Position numbers and translations under genes: made by a program | Origin: Hesseltinella vesiculosa | Taxonomy: Eukaryota; Mucoromycota; Mucoromycetes; Mucorales; Cunninghamellaceae | Assembly: GCA_002104935.1 (NCBI GenBank) | Contig: MCGT01000015.1 | Coordinates: forward strand, 62,001 to 126,000 | Reading direction: 5' to 3' | DNA: 64,000 nucleotides | Part shown: positions 44,891-56,140 of the stretch, piece by piece | Layout of the letters: each line of letters starts with the position of its first letter | Numbering within the stretch: the stretch's first letter is position 1 | Notes under the pieces: model-generated | What the model was told of the DNA's origin: nothing | Seen by the model: the letters and a program-made list of their open reading frames with translations, nothing else | Databases searched by the model: none

Positions 44891-46404
44891 ATGGAGCAGC
44901 AAATCTTGGAGGTATTGCTTAACAAAATGAAGGGACGTCGTACCAGTGGTACTAATGTTTCTGGTACATTTATTCATATCTGTTCAGCTTGTGGAATTCT
45001 TGCATCAGCCTTCCTTGGAGGTGAGTTGATTGAAGAAAAAAAACGCCTCGTTTCATTCGTGGAGCTCACTGCTCTATTGATCTAGGTCAGAGCCATTGCT
45101 TTGCATCACTTGATCGGTTTCACCACCTCGTCCTCTGAATACCAACCTATCTTGATCAGCAAAAGAGAAACGCTGTGTAAAGATTTGAAGCAGCTTGTCC
45201 AAGAAGATCCCGTAAGTTTATGGCTGTGATCTGCGCCATGGTCTAATATATTCTCGTACCCACTTAGATCACTGCTCACGATGCCTTGAAGGGATTGATT
45301 AACCTGTCCAGTGATCCTCGTATTCAGCAAGAGTTGGACGATGAAGCGTTTTTGGAATACCTTTGCTTGCTCATTCGTGTAAGCCAGAAACGCCTTTTTG
45401 CGTACAAGTCTTGACTCGACAATGATTTAAAATTAGGTACCTAAATCCGTGGTGGCTGATCCAGCCTGTATGTTGCTGTCCAATATGACCAAGAACGAAA
45501 GCACTTGTCGTAAGCTATTGGAGCTCAAGACCAATGCCTTCCCTGGTCTGAGTGATTCGGAATGGATGATGGACCAGCTCGTTGAGGCCTTCCACAAGGG
45601 CCATTTGAAGGCCTATAATGAACAAGCTGAATTCGACTTTTTGGCGAGTGTGTTCTCCAACATTTCAGGGGTAAACCATGATTTGCAGGAATCGGGCGGG
45701 CTGCTCACACTTTTTTTTTTAATACTTGCTTCGCCGTAGCTGCACGCAGGTCGTATGTTCTTTTTGAAGGATGCTCCTGATGGCTTGGCTCCTATCACGA
45801 AGCTCCAAATTTTTACCGAAGATGCCAATGTCATTCGTCGTGGTGGCGTGATCACCGTCATCAAGTAAGCTCATCTTCAGCGGAATCAACATCGTTGGTT
45901 ATCTGACCTCCATGATCTGTAGGAACTGCTGCTTTGAAACTAGAGAGCATGAGCGCCTCTTGGATGTGAACAAATTGAATACCTTGCCTTTTATCTTGCT
46001 GCCATTGTGTGGTAACGAAGAATACGACATGGAAGAGTTCGAGCAATTCCCTGAAGAAATCCAATTGCTCGGAGATGACAAGGTAGGCAGGACATAAAAA
46101 AGCAGAGACCAGGACAAGCTCCAACATTTTTGTGCCCTAGAAACGCGAAACAGACCCTGTCCTGCGTATGATGCTGGTGGAAGCCTTGGTTTTGCTCACC
46201 CATTCAAGATTTGGCCGCGACTACATGCGTGACAAACAAGTCTACCGGGTCATTCAGCGTCTCGATCTGGAAGAAAAAGACGAAGCCATCAAGGAAAAGT
46301 GTATTGATCTTGTGGAAATGCTTGTGCGTGACGAAACCCAACCGGAAGTCACTGAAGTCCAGGGCGACGATGAAGACGACTTGGTCATTGAAGAGATCGC
46401 CTAG
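44891..46404 (+). CDS. HGH1: HGH1 (BRP16/FAM203) eEF2-folding co-chaperone
   Basis: Eight exons: 44891-44911, 44988-45020, 45086-45211, 45268-45378, 45437-45670, 45740-45864, 45923-46082 and 46141-46404. They give 357 aa. The first two exons are 21 and 33 nt. Joined, the N-terminus reads MEQQILELVEFLHQPSLE and then VRAIALHHLIGFT, the ARM-repeat start of HGH1. Later signatures are LINLSSDPRIQQEL, MLLSNMTKNESTC, LTHSRFGRDYMRDKQVYRVI and LVEMLVRDE with an acidic tail. HGH1 works with TRiC/Hsp90 in the cytosol to fold elongation factor 2. All exons are phase-compatible, and the junction at exon 6/7 splits a Lys codon. Without the two micro-exons the N-terminus would be nonsense. Confidence 0.94.
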
Positions 46405-46601
46405 ACTTTTTTTTAACTCTATTATTAAAATACTGTACAGATATTTTTTTTTCCCAGTGGCGTTGATTGTTTATTCTAGACAAGAGTAGAGATGGTGTAT
46501 CGATGAAGTAAAAAAAAAATGGTAGCAAGGCGAGCTGAGCAACTGCTACAAAAAAAAATATTAGTTCGTGCCAAAGATGGCAAAAGGCATCCTCTTGTAC
46601 C
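46405..46601. other. Convergent 3' region
   Basis: 197 bp between HGH1 (+) and the acyl carrier protein (-), T-rich. No gene is seen. Confidence 0.5.
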
Positions 46602-47026
46602 TTAGTGAGCATCGGCGCGACCAGCAATGTACTTGACGGCATCGCTGACAGTCTTGATGTCATCGGCTTCCTTGTCAGGGATTTCAACAGAGAAATCTTC
46701 TTCAATGGCCATGATCACTTCGACGGTGTCCAAACTGTCCAAACCAAGATCGTTGGCAAAGTTGGCTTCGAGGGAGATCTAAACATCATCAGGAAAAATA
46801 AGATTTGTATTCAATCATGGGCCGGCTCTCCCTCTTTCTTTTGGTGAAATGGAATGCTTACCTTGGCTTGATCGACCTTGTCAAAGCCCTTCAAGATATC
46901 CAAAATACGGGATTCGACATCAGATTGGGCAAGGGCACCGGCCGAGTAAAAACGTTGGAAGACAGGGGCGGAACGGTAGATGGAGGCCTTGGCGGCAGCG
47001 TTCAACAAGACAGTGGGACGGAACAT
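46602..47026 (-). CDS. ACP1: Mitochondrial acyl carrier protein (ACP1/NDUFAB1)
   Basis: Two exons: 47026-46862 and 46778-46602. They give 113 aa. The N-terminal about 32 residues are Arg/Ala-rich and form a mitochondrial presequence ([20 protein letters not shown]). The 4'-phosphopantetheine attachment motif [10 protein letters not shown] is intact (Ser70). It carries acyl chains in mitochondrial type II fatty acid synthesis for lipoate, and is also a subunit of complex I and a partner of the LYR/ISC machinery. The ATG at 47026 is chosen because the frame upstream has only a TTG. The gene is divergent from the Tom-like small protein at 47426. Confidence 0.96.
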
Positions 47027-47425
47027 GGTCAAAAGGGGATTGGGTGGTATGTAAAAAGAAGGGAAACAAGAAAAAAATAGTGGCAGTGAATTAGAAAAAT
47101 TCTTAGTCGCGCTTGGCTGGGCAGCTTTGTTTTGTCGGAGTGACCGGGGACAATGTGACCACCCCTGACGACCATGCTTGTTGCTTTACAGGTGGTTGTC
47201 CTGTAGCGTAGCAAACACAACACACACTGTGGCCTACAATCTATAGATGGTTTATTTTTACTCGAATGGTCTTACCTCGAATACATCAGGGGGTCTAGGT
47301 GTGGTCTTTGGACTGTCTAGAAAATCGTCAGCCAGCGGAAGCGAAGCCACTGCTTTTTTTTTTTTTTTGAGCCAGCCTAGCCTCGATTCTCCCTTATTTT
47401 CTTTCCCGTTAAATTCTCAATTACC
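47027..47425. promoter_or_regulatory. Divergent promoter region, ACP1 / Tom-like
   Basis: About 400 bp between the two divergent start codons. A T run of 15 lies at about 47354-47368, and a pyrimidine-rich leader precedes 47426. No clear TATA box is seen. Confidence 0.4.
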
Positions 47426-47578
47426 ATGGATCGTCAAGTAGGCAAGCCTCAATCCTTCAAACAACAATTGTTCGGTGCCGAACATCGTAGCGAAAACATC
47501 AAGGTCGCATTGTCTGTCACTGTCTTCACTGGTGCTGTTGTCTTCCTCCGTCAGTTTGGTCAATTGCTCGCTGTCTAA
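47426..47578 (+). CDS. Tiny tail-anchored membrane protein, Tom6/Tom5-like
   Basis: A single-exon 50-aa ORF, too short for most gene callers. A basic/polar N-terminus (MDRQVGKPQSFKQQLFG) is followed by one hydrophobic helix (VALSVTVFTGAVVFLRQFGQ) and a short end. The AEHRSENIK-then-helix pattern resembles small TOM-complex subunits, especially fungal Tom6, which stabilise the outer-membrane import pore. The resemblance is from memory and short proteins are easy to misplace. The start context ACCATGG and the pyrimidine-rich leader support translation. Its neighbour is another mitochondrial gene. Confidence 0.6.
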   Translation: MDRQVGKPQSFKQQLFGAEHRSENIKVALSVTVFTGAVVFLRQFGQLLAV

Positions 47579-47841
47579 ATCACACCATTCACCCCCACCA
47601 TCCTAAAATCAACAACGTATCGATAAGGATTTCTTTCTTTTTTTTTTTCCTCCTGTGCTTGCTCACGTTTTACCCACAAACCAATTGCCAACCTCCCATT
47701 GTTGATCACCTCGACTTTCTTGTACAGTTTTTATTTCCTCACTTTGGCCAGCTCCATCGAATTCTCCATTAAAAAAAAATCACCTTGTAGACTTTTTGCA
47801 CACACGTTTGTTTATATGCATGGTCAGAGGAGGACAAAATG
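47579..47841. other. Convergent 3' region
   Basis: About 260 bp between the Tom-like gene (+) and PAC1 (-), with T runs. No gene is seen. Confidence 0.5.
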
Positions 47842-48918
47842 CTACAGGTACAATCGGTGATGATGCTCGTCCACACCACCCTTTGTCAAAATGTCATAGA
47901 GCTTGTTTTCATCCAGAGACAGTTGGAAACCCAGGTTTTCGAGAGCCGTCGCATAGGCAGTGCAGGTGTCGGCCGTGACGATGTGCTTGCCAAGCAGGGA
48001 TTCTTGCAGACTGAAAAGCGCATAGCAGGGAATCCCATGTATTTCACACTGACATGAGATAGTGTGAGTGTCAAACAGTAGAGATTGCTTGGCTTTCGCT
48101 CTCTCTCTCTTCGGTTTACCTTGGCTATGATGGCAGCTGCCAGGTCCTTGACTAGATTTGGAGACTCATAAGGCAGGATACCTGAGATCTAGGGCAGAAA
48201 TAAAAAAAAATGAGGGTCAAACGTGGTCAACGTCTGTGCACTTTGATACCTTTTTCGTGCTGGACGTTTGTAACAAGCGGATAAAAGGGGGCTCGTCTTG
48301 GACACCCCATTCCTTGGACGTGTACTCTGAGTTGATATAAGAATCCAAAAGAATCACCCTACCAAAGTGAAAAAAAAAAAAAAAAAAGTAAGAGCCATGC
48401 TCGCGAGGCTTCCTGTACGTTTTCGAAGTCTTACTGCTGCAAGCGAGCGCCAAAGGCATCGAGGACCACGCGAGCATATTCATTGGCAAGGGTCGCATCG
48501 ACATGGGGCACAGCTAAATAAATGGAATTGTTGCAGAGCACAATGTTAGCAACTTCGCTTGCTTTCTTATTGGGATCCTGAAAAAAAAAGTAATGTCTGA
48601 TCAGCAGCTTTGAAGTAGGCTTGAATGTCTACGCTTACCTTTTTCTCAATGGTGCCAATATGGGTGCCTTCCACGGCATTCAAGTAAGATCTGCCGGCAT
48701 GAAGTCCAATAATGAGCTTTACAGGTTGATCAGGGAGCTCATGAGACAATGTCAATGTCAGCTTGTCTGACGTTGGGAGGTCAGGATCCAATTCATCGTC
48801 GCTGTCGTCAAAGGTATATCGCACAGGTGCACTTGGGAATTCGTCTCCGTAATCCTAATGAAATACAATGGGTTATAAAGCCTAGCGAAGAGGGTCAACC
48901 TTGGACCATTCTTACCAT
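47842..48918 (-). CDS. PBA1: Proteasome assembly chaperone 1 (PAC1/PSMG1/Pba1)
   Basis: Six exons: 48918-48916 (just the ATG), 48854-48639, 48577-48435, 48358-48250, 48188-48120 and 48048-47842. They give 248 aa. PAC1 pairs with PAC2 to guide assembly of the 20S proteasome alpha ring in the cytosol. The N-terminus is acidic (FDDSDDELDPDLPTSD). The C-terminal half matches the human protein pattern: PPFIRLLQTS, LPYESPNLVKDLAAAI, CEIHGIPCYALF and the final LYDILTKGG. The first coding exon containing only ATG is inferred from ATG|GTAAGA and the in-phase acceptor at 48855; an alternative start would lie inside exon 2. No HbYX tail is visible: the end is HHHRLYL. Confidence 0.87.
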
Positions 48919-49617
48919 GAAAAAAAAAAAGCGAGAGCTTGGAAGAAAAGAACACGTACGTAACTGGGACATTGCGCTCTTCCAAGCTCTTTTTTTCAGT
49001 TTCCGACCATTTGATCACTGCGCCCGTGCCTTTTGTTTGCCCCTCGACAATGCTTCTTTATTTTCAACAGAGGTTACCAAATTAAAATGCATAAAGGTAG
49101 CTGAATGTAGTGACACACCAGCTGCGCGTCAGACTGAGAACCACTGTAATTCCTCGACAAGGAGGTCACACAAACGACACCAAATCTCAATCGATCAAGG
49201 TACTTCTGCATTTTAAAATTCGTCTACGTTCTTGGAGGTCAAAAACAAGACAGCAGGTCGAAGGACGGAAGGCTGAAATAAGAGGGCAGGTTGTAGGCAA
49301 TTGGAAAGTAACCAGGCCTGGCCCAGTTAAAACAACATCAAAAGGAGATTGGCTTAGACATCAGGCAGTAAAAGGTGGTTTGGTTTGGGTCTTCGAGAAA
49401 GACTTGCCGGGATCTAGCATTCAACAGTGCATGGTAACATGGACTAATGCTGGTTCCATTGGGAGAAGCTGTGGAAATATGTGAAGTTGGTCATCACGTG
49501 AGCCATGATTTCGTAAATTTCAAGAGAAAGAGCTGAACACGCTCGATCAGATGGAACCATTAACTTGGCCGTGAGCAGGATGAGCGACTGGGTTTCCCTG
49601 ATTCCTGGATAAAATCT

Positions 49618-49896
49618 TCAACACAGTAGCTTGAAATAACCATAAGACCACACCCATGCTGATGTAACAGTATGTGATGCGGGTATTGTCCAAAAAAAAA
49701 AAAAGAAAGCGAAAGGATAGGAGGGAAGAATGGTCATGTTAGGAAGTAAAAATATTGCTTCTACATTTCCAAGGCACTTTTTCAGTTCATCATCGATTTT
49801 ATGTGTTGGAGCATTGTCCAAGATGAGGAAGCATTTTTGACCACGGTGTCGTTTGTCAATTTTTGAACATATGGCTGACGGCGACAATTTTAACAT
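49618..49896 (-). mobile_element. Pogo/Tigger-type DDE transposase fragment
   Basis: The minus-strand frame contains KCFLILDNAPTHKIDDELK and then VEAIFLLPNMT, matching the second catalytic Asp block (LLxDN.xxH) and the following strand of DDE_1 transposases (V-x-V-F-L-P-P-N-T-T). The frame then runs into an A/T homopolymer. Upstream and downstream portions are missing, so this is a decayed fragment. No inverted repeats were found by eye. Confidence 0.7.
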
Positions 49897-50169
49897 CGGT
49901 GTTTAAAGCCCAACATTGATGTCCGATCGTATGAACCACCTAGTCAACTAACCTGCGCGCAGAAAATAAAAAAACACGGTGACGGTATACAAAGATACAG
50001 AAGATTTCGAAAAAAAAAATGAAAGGCGCAAGTACTCTCCTAGAAAAAATCTGAAAGGAAAAATGATGTACAATAAAAATCTGCTCTCGTTCACTTGGAC
50101 TAAGCTTGGGAATGTTGTTTTAAGGACAGAGTGCGCTCATCTCGAAAAAAATTGGTCTCCAGGACAGGC

Positions 50170-50509
50170 GTGAAAAGGTAGCCGGGTTCGAAAAAATACC
50201 CATATTTAGACATAGCAAGAAAAGTGTCCTTTTTAAGCAAATGCTTATGAGGCACGGGTGCTTTGCTTTCTGTTCTTGGATGATAACTTGCTGTTGCAAT
50301 TGTCTGCTGGAGAGGTACTGTAGCAATTCGATGACTGGAACGTCCATTGTTGACTGTTGGTGGTCGGGTAGCTGGACAGTTCGGATCAATGGTGCCCCGC
50401 TTTGTATGAGCGATGTTATCGTTTGTAGCCGACAGTATTTTTTGTGCCGATTGAATTGTCTTTTGCTTCTAAATGCCTTGCCACAAGTACATGTTTTGTA
50501 GTAAACCAT
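50170..50509 (-). CDS. Candidate C2HC zinc-finger ORF, uncertain
   Basis: The minus-strand frame begins after a TTTTTTTTCAG acceptor-like site with MVYYKTCTCGKAFRSKRQF then NRHKKYC. This has Cys-x-Cys, His and Cys spaced like a finger knuckle. The rest is Gln-rich and without motif. An upstream exon near 50614-50520 (minus) may supply the real start. The end is unclear. It lies in transposon debris, so it may belong to an element. Confidence is low. Confidence 0.35.
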
Positions 50510-50749
50510 CTGAAAAAAAATATGAAGAGAAAGAGGCAGGTGTTTTTTTTAATGGCGGTCAGAGGCTGATCCAAAGAGTGAAACATCGTTCTCGGCAGAG
50601 CTGGCATGGTGGGTGAAACTGTTAAATCACTTTCAAGTGCTCGAGAAAGTAAAATCAAGTATGCTCGAAATCATTTTTAGCGCAAGTCCAGCCTTCTCAT
50701 CATTTTGAAATGCTATGCAAAGCTTGGGTGTGGATTTATTAAGAGCAAT

Positions 50750-51060
50750 ATTCGACTATAATTTTTCATCAGACGGCCTGGCGGTCCCCTGGGGAAAATG
50801 GCTGATTTTTCATTTTTTTTAGCTGGCGATTCGGAGGTGTCAAAACGAAAATGATCAAAAGTTGGCCGGGCAGCTTTCACCAATCGATGTGATTTTTTCA
50901 GTATCACTATCATTTATGCCTTTGCACATTTTCTCAAAACTTCGCATCGATCCAATCACTCAAACGTGCTGTGCAATGCTTGCTTGTTATTTAAAAAACG
51001 AAGAAAAAAAATTGGGTGGCCATTTCAGCCTCTGCGTATTAGCATACTTTTTTCGCTACT
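50750..51060 (+). repeat. Dispersed repeat, copy C
   Basis: This aligns by eye over about 270 bp with copies A and B. Landmarks are GGCCTGGCGGTCCCCTGGGG, AAAACGAAAATGATCAAAAG, TTGGCCGGGCAGC, TTTTTTCAGTA and TCAGCCTCTGCG. Confidence 0.65.
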
Positions 51061-51672
51061 CAGATGAGATCAATAAACTCGCCACACGGGTGCCACATAT
51101 GCCTGTGCTTTTCTTTTTTTTGTTGCCCCTTCGACCCTTGGATGCTTACACAGTCATGTTAAAGTAAGTACAGGAAATCATTCACTTGGGCTAGGCATCA
51201 TGAAGGCAGACTGGAAAAATCCACGGTTTTATCTAGCATCCTCTGCATTTTCGCGTTTTCAATCCTGCCTTAGGAGGCATACCTTCGAGCCACGGTCATT
51301 GTGCATATCTGGCATTCTCTCTGGCTGTGTTAGCATTTTGGCAGACATGCTACTGTCCATGTGGAAATGTGGCCCAGCTTGCGTACGTAGCAGAAAAAGA
51401 TCCCCCCTTTCTCCAGCAAGACTAGACTCTTGCCACTGGTCTTACCTTTCGCCAGGAGAAGCGTTTGATTGGACTTCCCCCAGGTATTTTATCAAGAGAG
51501 CATCGTTCAGTTAATTGTTATGACAGTAACAGAATGGGTATGGTCGTCAAAAAGGGATGGGTTGAAAAAAATAAAGGAAATGAAAGGCCGACGGCCATTT
51601 TCCTAGCGTTTTCAACACCTCCTTCTCTCTCCTTTTTCTCCTACTTTATTTTTTACGTTTAACGATTTGGTG

Positions 51673-54600
51673 ATGGATAAGAGCCAGGCAGATGACAGCA
51701 ATGGCACAACCCCAGCAACGTCGCCTTCTAATAATACAATGTCCCCTAAGGAGCGCCAGGTGATGCGACGCCTGGTTGACAAACTCAAGACAACAACCGA
51801 TGAACGAGACCAATTTGCTAAACAGCTGAAGGAATCAAATGTTACTTCTCTCAAGAACCAAGTCGAAGAACTCTTGCTGGAAAAGGAGGAGTCCAAGAAA
51901 AGCCTGTTGCACTTTATGACGCAGGCCGATGATGCTCAACGAAGAAGTGACGCTCACGCCAAAGACTTGCAACAGTTGAAACAGCAGCTGGATCAGCAAG
52001 AAAAAGCCAACCACATGCTACAGGATCAGCTTTCCATTATGGAAAAGCAATCTACGCCTACCATGGAAAAATCCAAGCGCATGTCTATCCTCACCAACAA
52101 GGAAGATGAATGGAAGCTGCAGCTCGAAGACAAGAACAAGATGATCGGCGCCCTGGCCGATCAGCTCAAGGATGCCCACGACGAAAAGGAGAAGATGAAT
52201 GATCAAATCGCTTCTGTCAATAATCAGCTGCAGCAGCTCCAACTTCAGGCTTCATCGACCGACGATGAAAAGCAAGCTCTCAAGAACGAACTGGATGCGC
52301 TCAAGGCCGAGGTGGAACGACAAACTACAGGCCAAAACGAGACAGTCCAGCAACTTCAGCAACAGCTGGCCATGGAGGCTACATCCGCCAAAGACAGTCT
52401 GGACAAGATTTCGTCCTTGGAAAACCAGCTGCAAGAGCAAACGATCGCCATGACTGCCATGAAAAGCGCGAACGACGAACATGAGCAAGCCAACAGCCAG
52501 ATTTTCTCCTTGGAAGCCTTGGTCAAGGACCGTGATACCACCATTGAAGACCTGAAACAACAACTGGCATCTCATACAGCTGCAACCAATGACACCACCT
52601 CCAAGCTCCTTTCTATTGAAGCGCAGCTGAAGGATCGTGAGGTCACCGTCGATGACCTGAAGCACCAAATGGACACAAAAGTACGGCTTTTTTTTTTTTT
52701 TTTTTTTTTGCTAAACACAAGGAAAATGGTACAATCCCTGACATTTTCTTCGTGTTTTGTTAGTTACACGAACGAGATGTCGTTATTGACGACTTGAAGC
52801 AGCAACTCTTATCCTACACAGCCGCCAACGACGACACTTCTTCTCAGATAGCATCACTTGAAGCCCAGTTGAAGGATCGTGACGCATCTGTTGATGACCT
52901 GAAGCACCAATTGGAAGCTAGTGTTACTGCCAACGGGGATGTGATGGCCAAGGTAATTTACTTCAGTGCAGGATTGAACAGACTCAAAGCCAGAACCTTA
53001 CTTTTTTTTTTTTTTTTTTGTCACGGCAGATGCAAGAAAGAGATTCAACCATTGAAGATTTGAAGAAGCTACTGGATTCTCACTCTGCTGACAGCAAGCA
53101 AGCCGATGACAAAATGTCTTCACTTGAATCCGATTTGAAAATCCGGGATGCCTCTATTGAAGACATGAAGAAGCAGCTGGAAACGCATACCTCTGACAAC
53201 AAGGATGTGAAGGCCAAGGTAAAAAGGAAAAAAAATATAAAACAAGATGGTTATGAAGTTTACATTGGTTTCCCTGACCGTATTTATACTGGTTTAGCTA
53301 AAGGAACGGAATGCCACAATCAACGATTTGAGGAAGCAGCTGAAATCAAAGACAGGCAGCAGCTCAAACGTCGAATCAAAGGTGTCATCGCTCGAATCGC
53401 AACTAAAAGAGCGTGAAGCCACCATCAAAAACCTGAAGCAGAAGCTGGATTCTCACTCTTCAACCAAAAAGGATGGCGACAACAAGGTATTGAAAGCTAC
53501 GGATGAATGGGAAAGTATCTGACATTGTATTACAAAGCTCAAGGAACGCGACGCCACTATCGAAACTCTGAAGCAGAAATTAGCCAAGCATGCCACCACC
53601 AACGAAGACGCTGAAGCCAAGGTGTCTACGCTTGCATCTCAACTCAAAGAACGTGATGTTCTCATCGAGGACCTGAAGCAACAAATCGATTCGCATGTCA
53701 CCACCAGTAGTGAAGCTGAAGCCAAGGTGTCCTCCTTTGAATCCCAATTGTCTGACCACGTCGCCACCATTGACTCTTTGAAGCAGCAGATCCATACACA
53801 AGCCAGCTCCAACAACGACAGCGAAGCCAAGGTGTCCTCACTTGAATTACAGCTCCAAGAGCGTGGCGCTGCTATGGATGCTCTAAAGCAGCAGGTTGAT
53901 TCACATTCCAGCGCAACAAGTGATGCTGAAGCCAAGGTCACCTCACTCGAATCGCAATTGTCCGACCATGTCACTACCATTGATTCGTTGAAGAAGCAAA
54001 TCGACTCACACGCCACTGCTAGGAATGACGCCAAAGACAAGGTCTCTTCACTAGAGTCGCAATTATCTGACCAGGCCATCACTATCGACTCTTTGAAACA
54101 GAAAATCGATACACAAAGCAGCTCCAACAAAGACAGCGAAGCCAAGGTGTCCTCACTTGAATCGCAGATCCAGGAACGCGACACTACCATTATGACCTTG
54201 AAAGAGCAAGTGGATTCCCATGCCACAGTCAGCAGTGACACGGACGCCAAGGTATTTTATTTTTTTGCCAGCAAAACTCTTACTGAGAGAATAGCACTTA
54301 CATTTTTTTTTTTTTGGGGGGGGGGGTGGGTGTTTAGCTCATGGAACGTGACGCCACGATTGACGAGTTAAATCAGCAGTTGAAGACGCACATGGCCAAC
54401 GTTTCGGAAATGGAAGTCAAGTTGGCCTCACTAGCGTCTGATGTGAAGGAGCGGGACACAGCCATTGATGGCTTCAAGCAGCAAATGGTGGAAATAGAGC
54501 AGACTGCAGGAGTGACGGCTGGGCTGGCTGCTGCAAAGACCGACTTGGAAGCCAAGGTGGACACTCTGTCCTCACAAGTCAAGGAATTCGAAATGGAAAA

Positions 54601-56140
54601 AGACGAGGCTCTGCGACAGCTGGCAGAATGCCAAGGCGACCTGACCGTGGCACAATCCAAGCTCAAGGATGCAAACGAATCAACGAACGTGGTCAAGGAT
54701 ACGCTGCACGAGCGTGATATGGAAATCGAAGCTTGTCGCAAGGAAATGGCCGATCTGGAAGACAAAGTCAAAAAACACATGAACGTGCTCAACAAGACCA
54801 AGAAGCAGTTTGTCAAAATGGAGAAGGAAAAGGCCGACCTGACCGACGAAGTGACTGGGCTTCAAACCAAGGTGAATGATCTGCTGGAACAGCAGAGCAA
54901 GCTTCAGTCAGAGCACAAGGTGGAGCTCCAACATGTGAATGCCAAGATGCAATCGATAGAGGCCGAACTCGCCAACACGCAGCAGGAACGAAAAGAGCAT
55001 CTTGACAACAAGAACCGCCTGTTCGACGAACTGCAAAACAAGCAAGCCGAAGTTGAAAGCTCACAAACTCTGGTGGAAGACCTACAGCACCGACTCAAGG
55101 AAATGAAACTCCAAGCCGAAGAAGCCAACGAAAAAGCTGCTGCCATGGACGATTATCGACAAATGGCCGACGAGGCCAAGCACAATCTTGAGGAGCGGCA
55201 GCAGCACTGGCGCGACCAGGAGCTTCGGTTTGAACGAGAGCTGGCCCAGCAGCAAACCGATATGGCCGCGACTACCCAAGAGCTTCAAGGCACCAAGGCC
55301 CTGCTGGATCAAGCCAATGGAAAGCTTTCTGCGCTGGAAGATAAAGTGACTGAACTCGAGCACGACATGAACCAAGCTACCTCGTCCTTGGATGCTATGG
55401 CTACCGAAAAAGATAAACTCCAAGAACGCATGAACCAAGCCAACGAGGCTGCTGCCATCTCTGAACAGGCTGCCTCAGCCGCTCAGGAAACTTTGGTACA
55501 AAATTAAGGAAATGGACGACGACAAACCCATTTAACTTTTATTTTTTCTTCCTTCAGGAACGCTTGCAAAATGAAGTCCGGGAAAAGGAGCAAGACGTGA
55601 AGAGCAAATCAAAAGAAGTAGATGACATGAAGATCCGCGAAGGTCACTTGAAGACGTTGAACAAGGTAAACTGACCCAGTGCAGGTGTCAATCGGACAAA
55701 TGGCTCACTCCGATTTATGTCCTCCCGGCAGACGCTGAAGGAAGAGATTCGCAAGTTATCACGATCCGCTCTTACCACAGACACTCGAGCCAACAGCATA
55801 CCCTCTCGATCGCATTCACCCATCCAACCCAGCACACCGTCAACGCCAAGTCAGCCTCATTCACCTTCTCTTGGCAACAGTGTCTCTCGATCTATTCCTC
55901 CCGTCCGCCCTGTCGAGGACGATGTCAACTTGGAATACCTTCGAAATGTCGTTCTCAAATTTCTGGAATCAAAATCAACAAGGGTAATAAATACAGCACA
56001 CAAAAGAAGAAATAGCCTCACCATTTTTTTTTTTTCATTTGTTTCTATGACGGATGATCCAGGCTCAACTGATTCCAGTTCTGACAATGATGCTCAAATT
56101 CTCTCCCGAAGAAATTCGACGCCTTCAATCCAAAGCATAG
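51673..56140 (+). CDS. GRIP-domain golgin with 35-residue coiled-coil repeats
   Basis: Nine exons: 51673-52680, 52764-52952, 53030-53218, 53298-53486, 53538-54251, 54338-55495, 55558-55665, 55732-55983 and 56063-56140. All are phase 0 and give 1294 aa. Nearly the whole protein is predicted coiled coil. Residues about 290-790 are tandem 35-residue units (five heptads) of the type LKERDATIDSLKQQ then SHxxxxxDxEAKVSSLESQ. The C-terminal GRIP domain is split by intron 8: NLEYLRNVVLKFLESKSTR joins AQLIPVLTMMLKFSPEEI. The conserved Tyr for Arl1 binding is present. GRIP golgins tether endosome-derived vesicles at the trans-Golgi (golgin-97/golgin-245 or yeast Imh1 type). The gene follows a gene-poor region and precedes Mam3. 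Confidence 0.93.
52560..54460 (+). repeat. 105-bp tandem coding repeat array with embedded introns
   Basis: About a dozen 35-codon units encode golgin coiled coil. Exons 2, 3 and 4 are each exactly 189 nt (28+35 codons) and exon 5 is 714 nt (28+6x35 codons). Four introns therefore sit at the same homologous site. Confidence 0.9.

Larger units (their letters stand above)
48919..51672. other. Gene-poor 2.75-kb region with transposon debris
   Basis: This contains a pogo/Tigger-type transposase fragment (49618-49896 minus), a candidate zinc-finger ORF (50170-50509 minus), dispersed repeat copy C (50750-51060 plus) and the golgin promoter at the right end. 48980-49600 has no convincing coding content. 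Confidence 0.5.

Noticed and set aside
47030..47032. Alternative start two codons upstream of the acyl carrier protein ATG
   Set aside because: The triplet is TTG, not ATG, and lies outside the expected presequence start.
53639..54250. Minus-strand 203-codon frame opposite the golgin repeats
   Set aside because: It mirrors the tandem repeat and contains only Ser/Cys-rich repetitive sequence; the plus strand has clear coiled coil.
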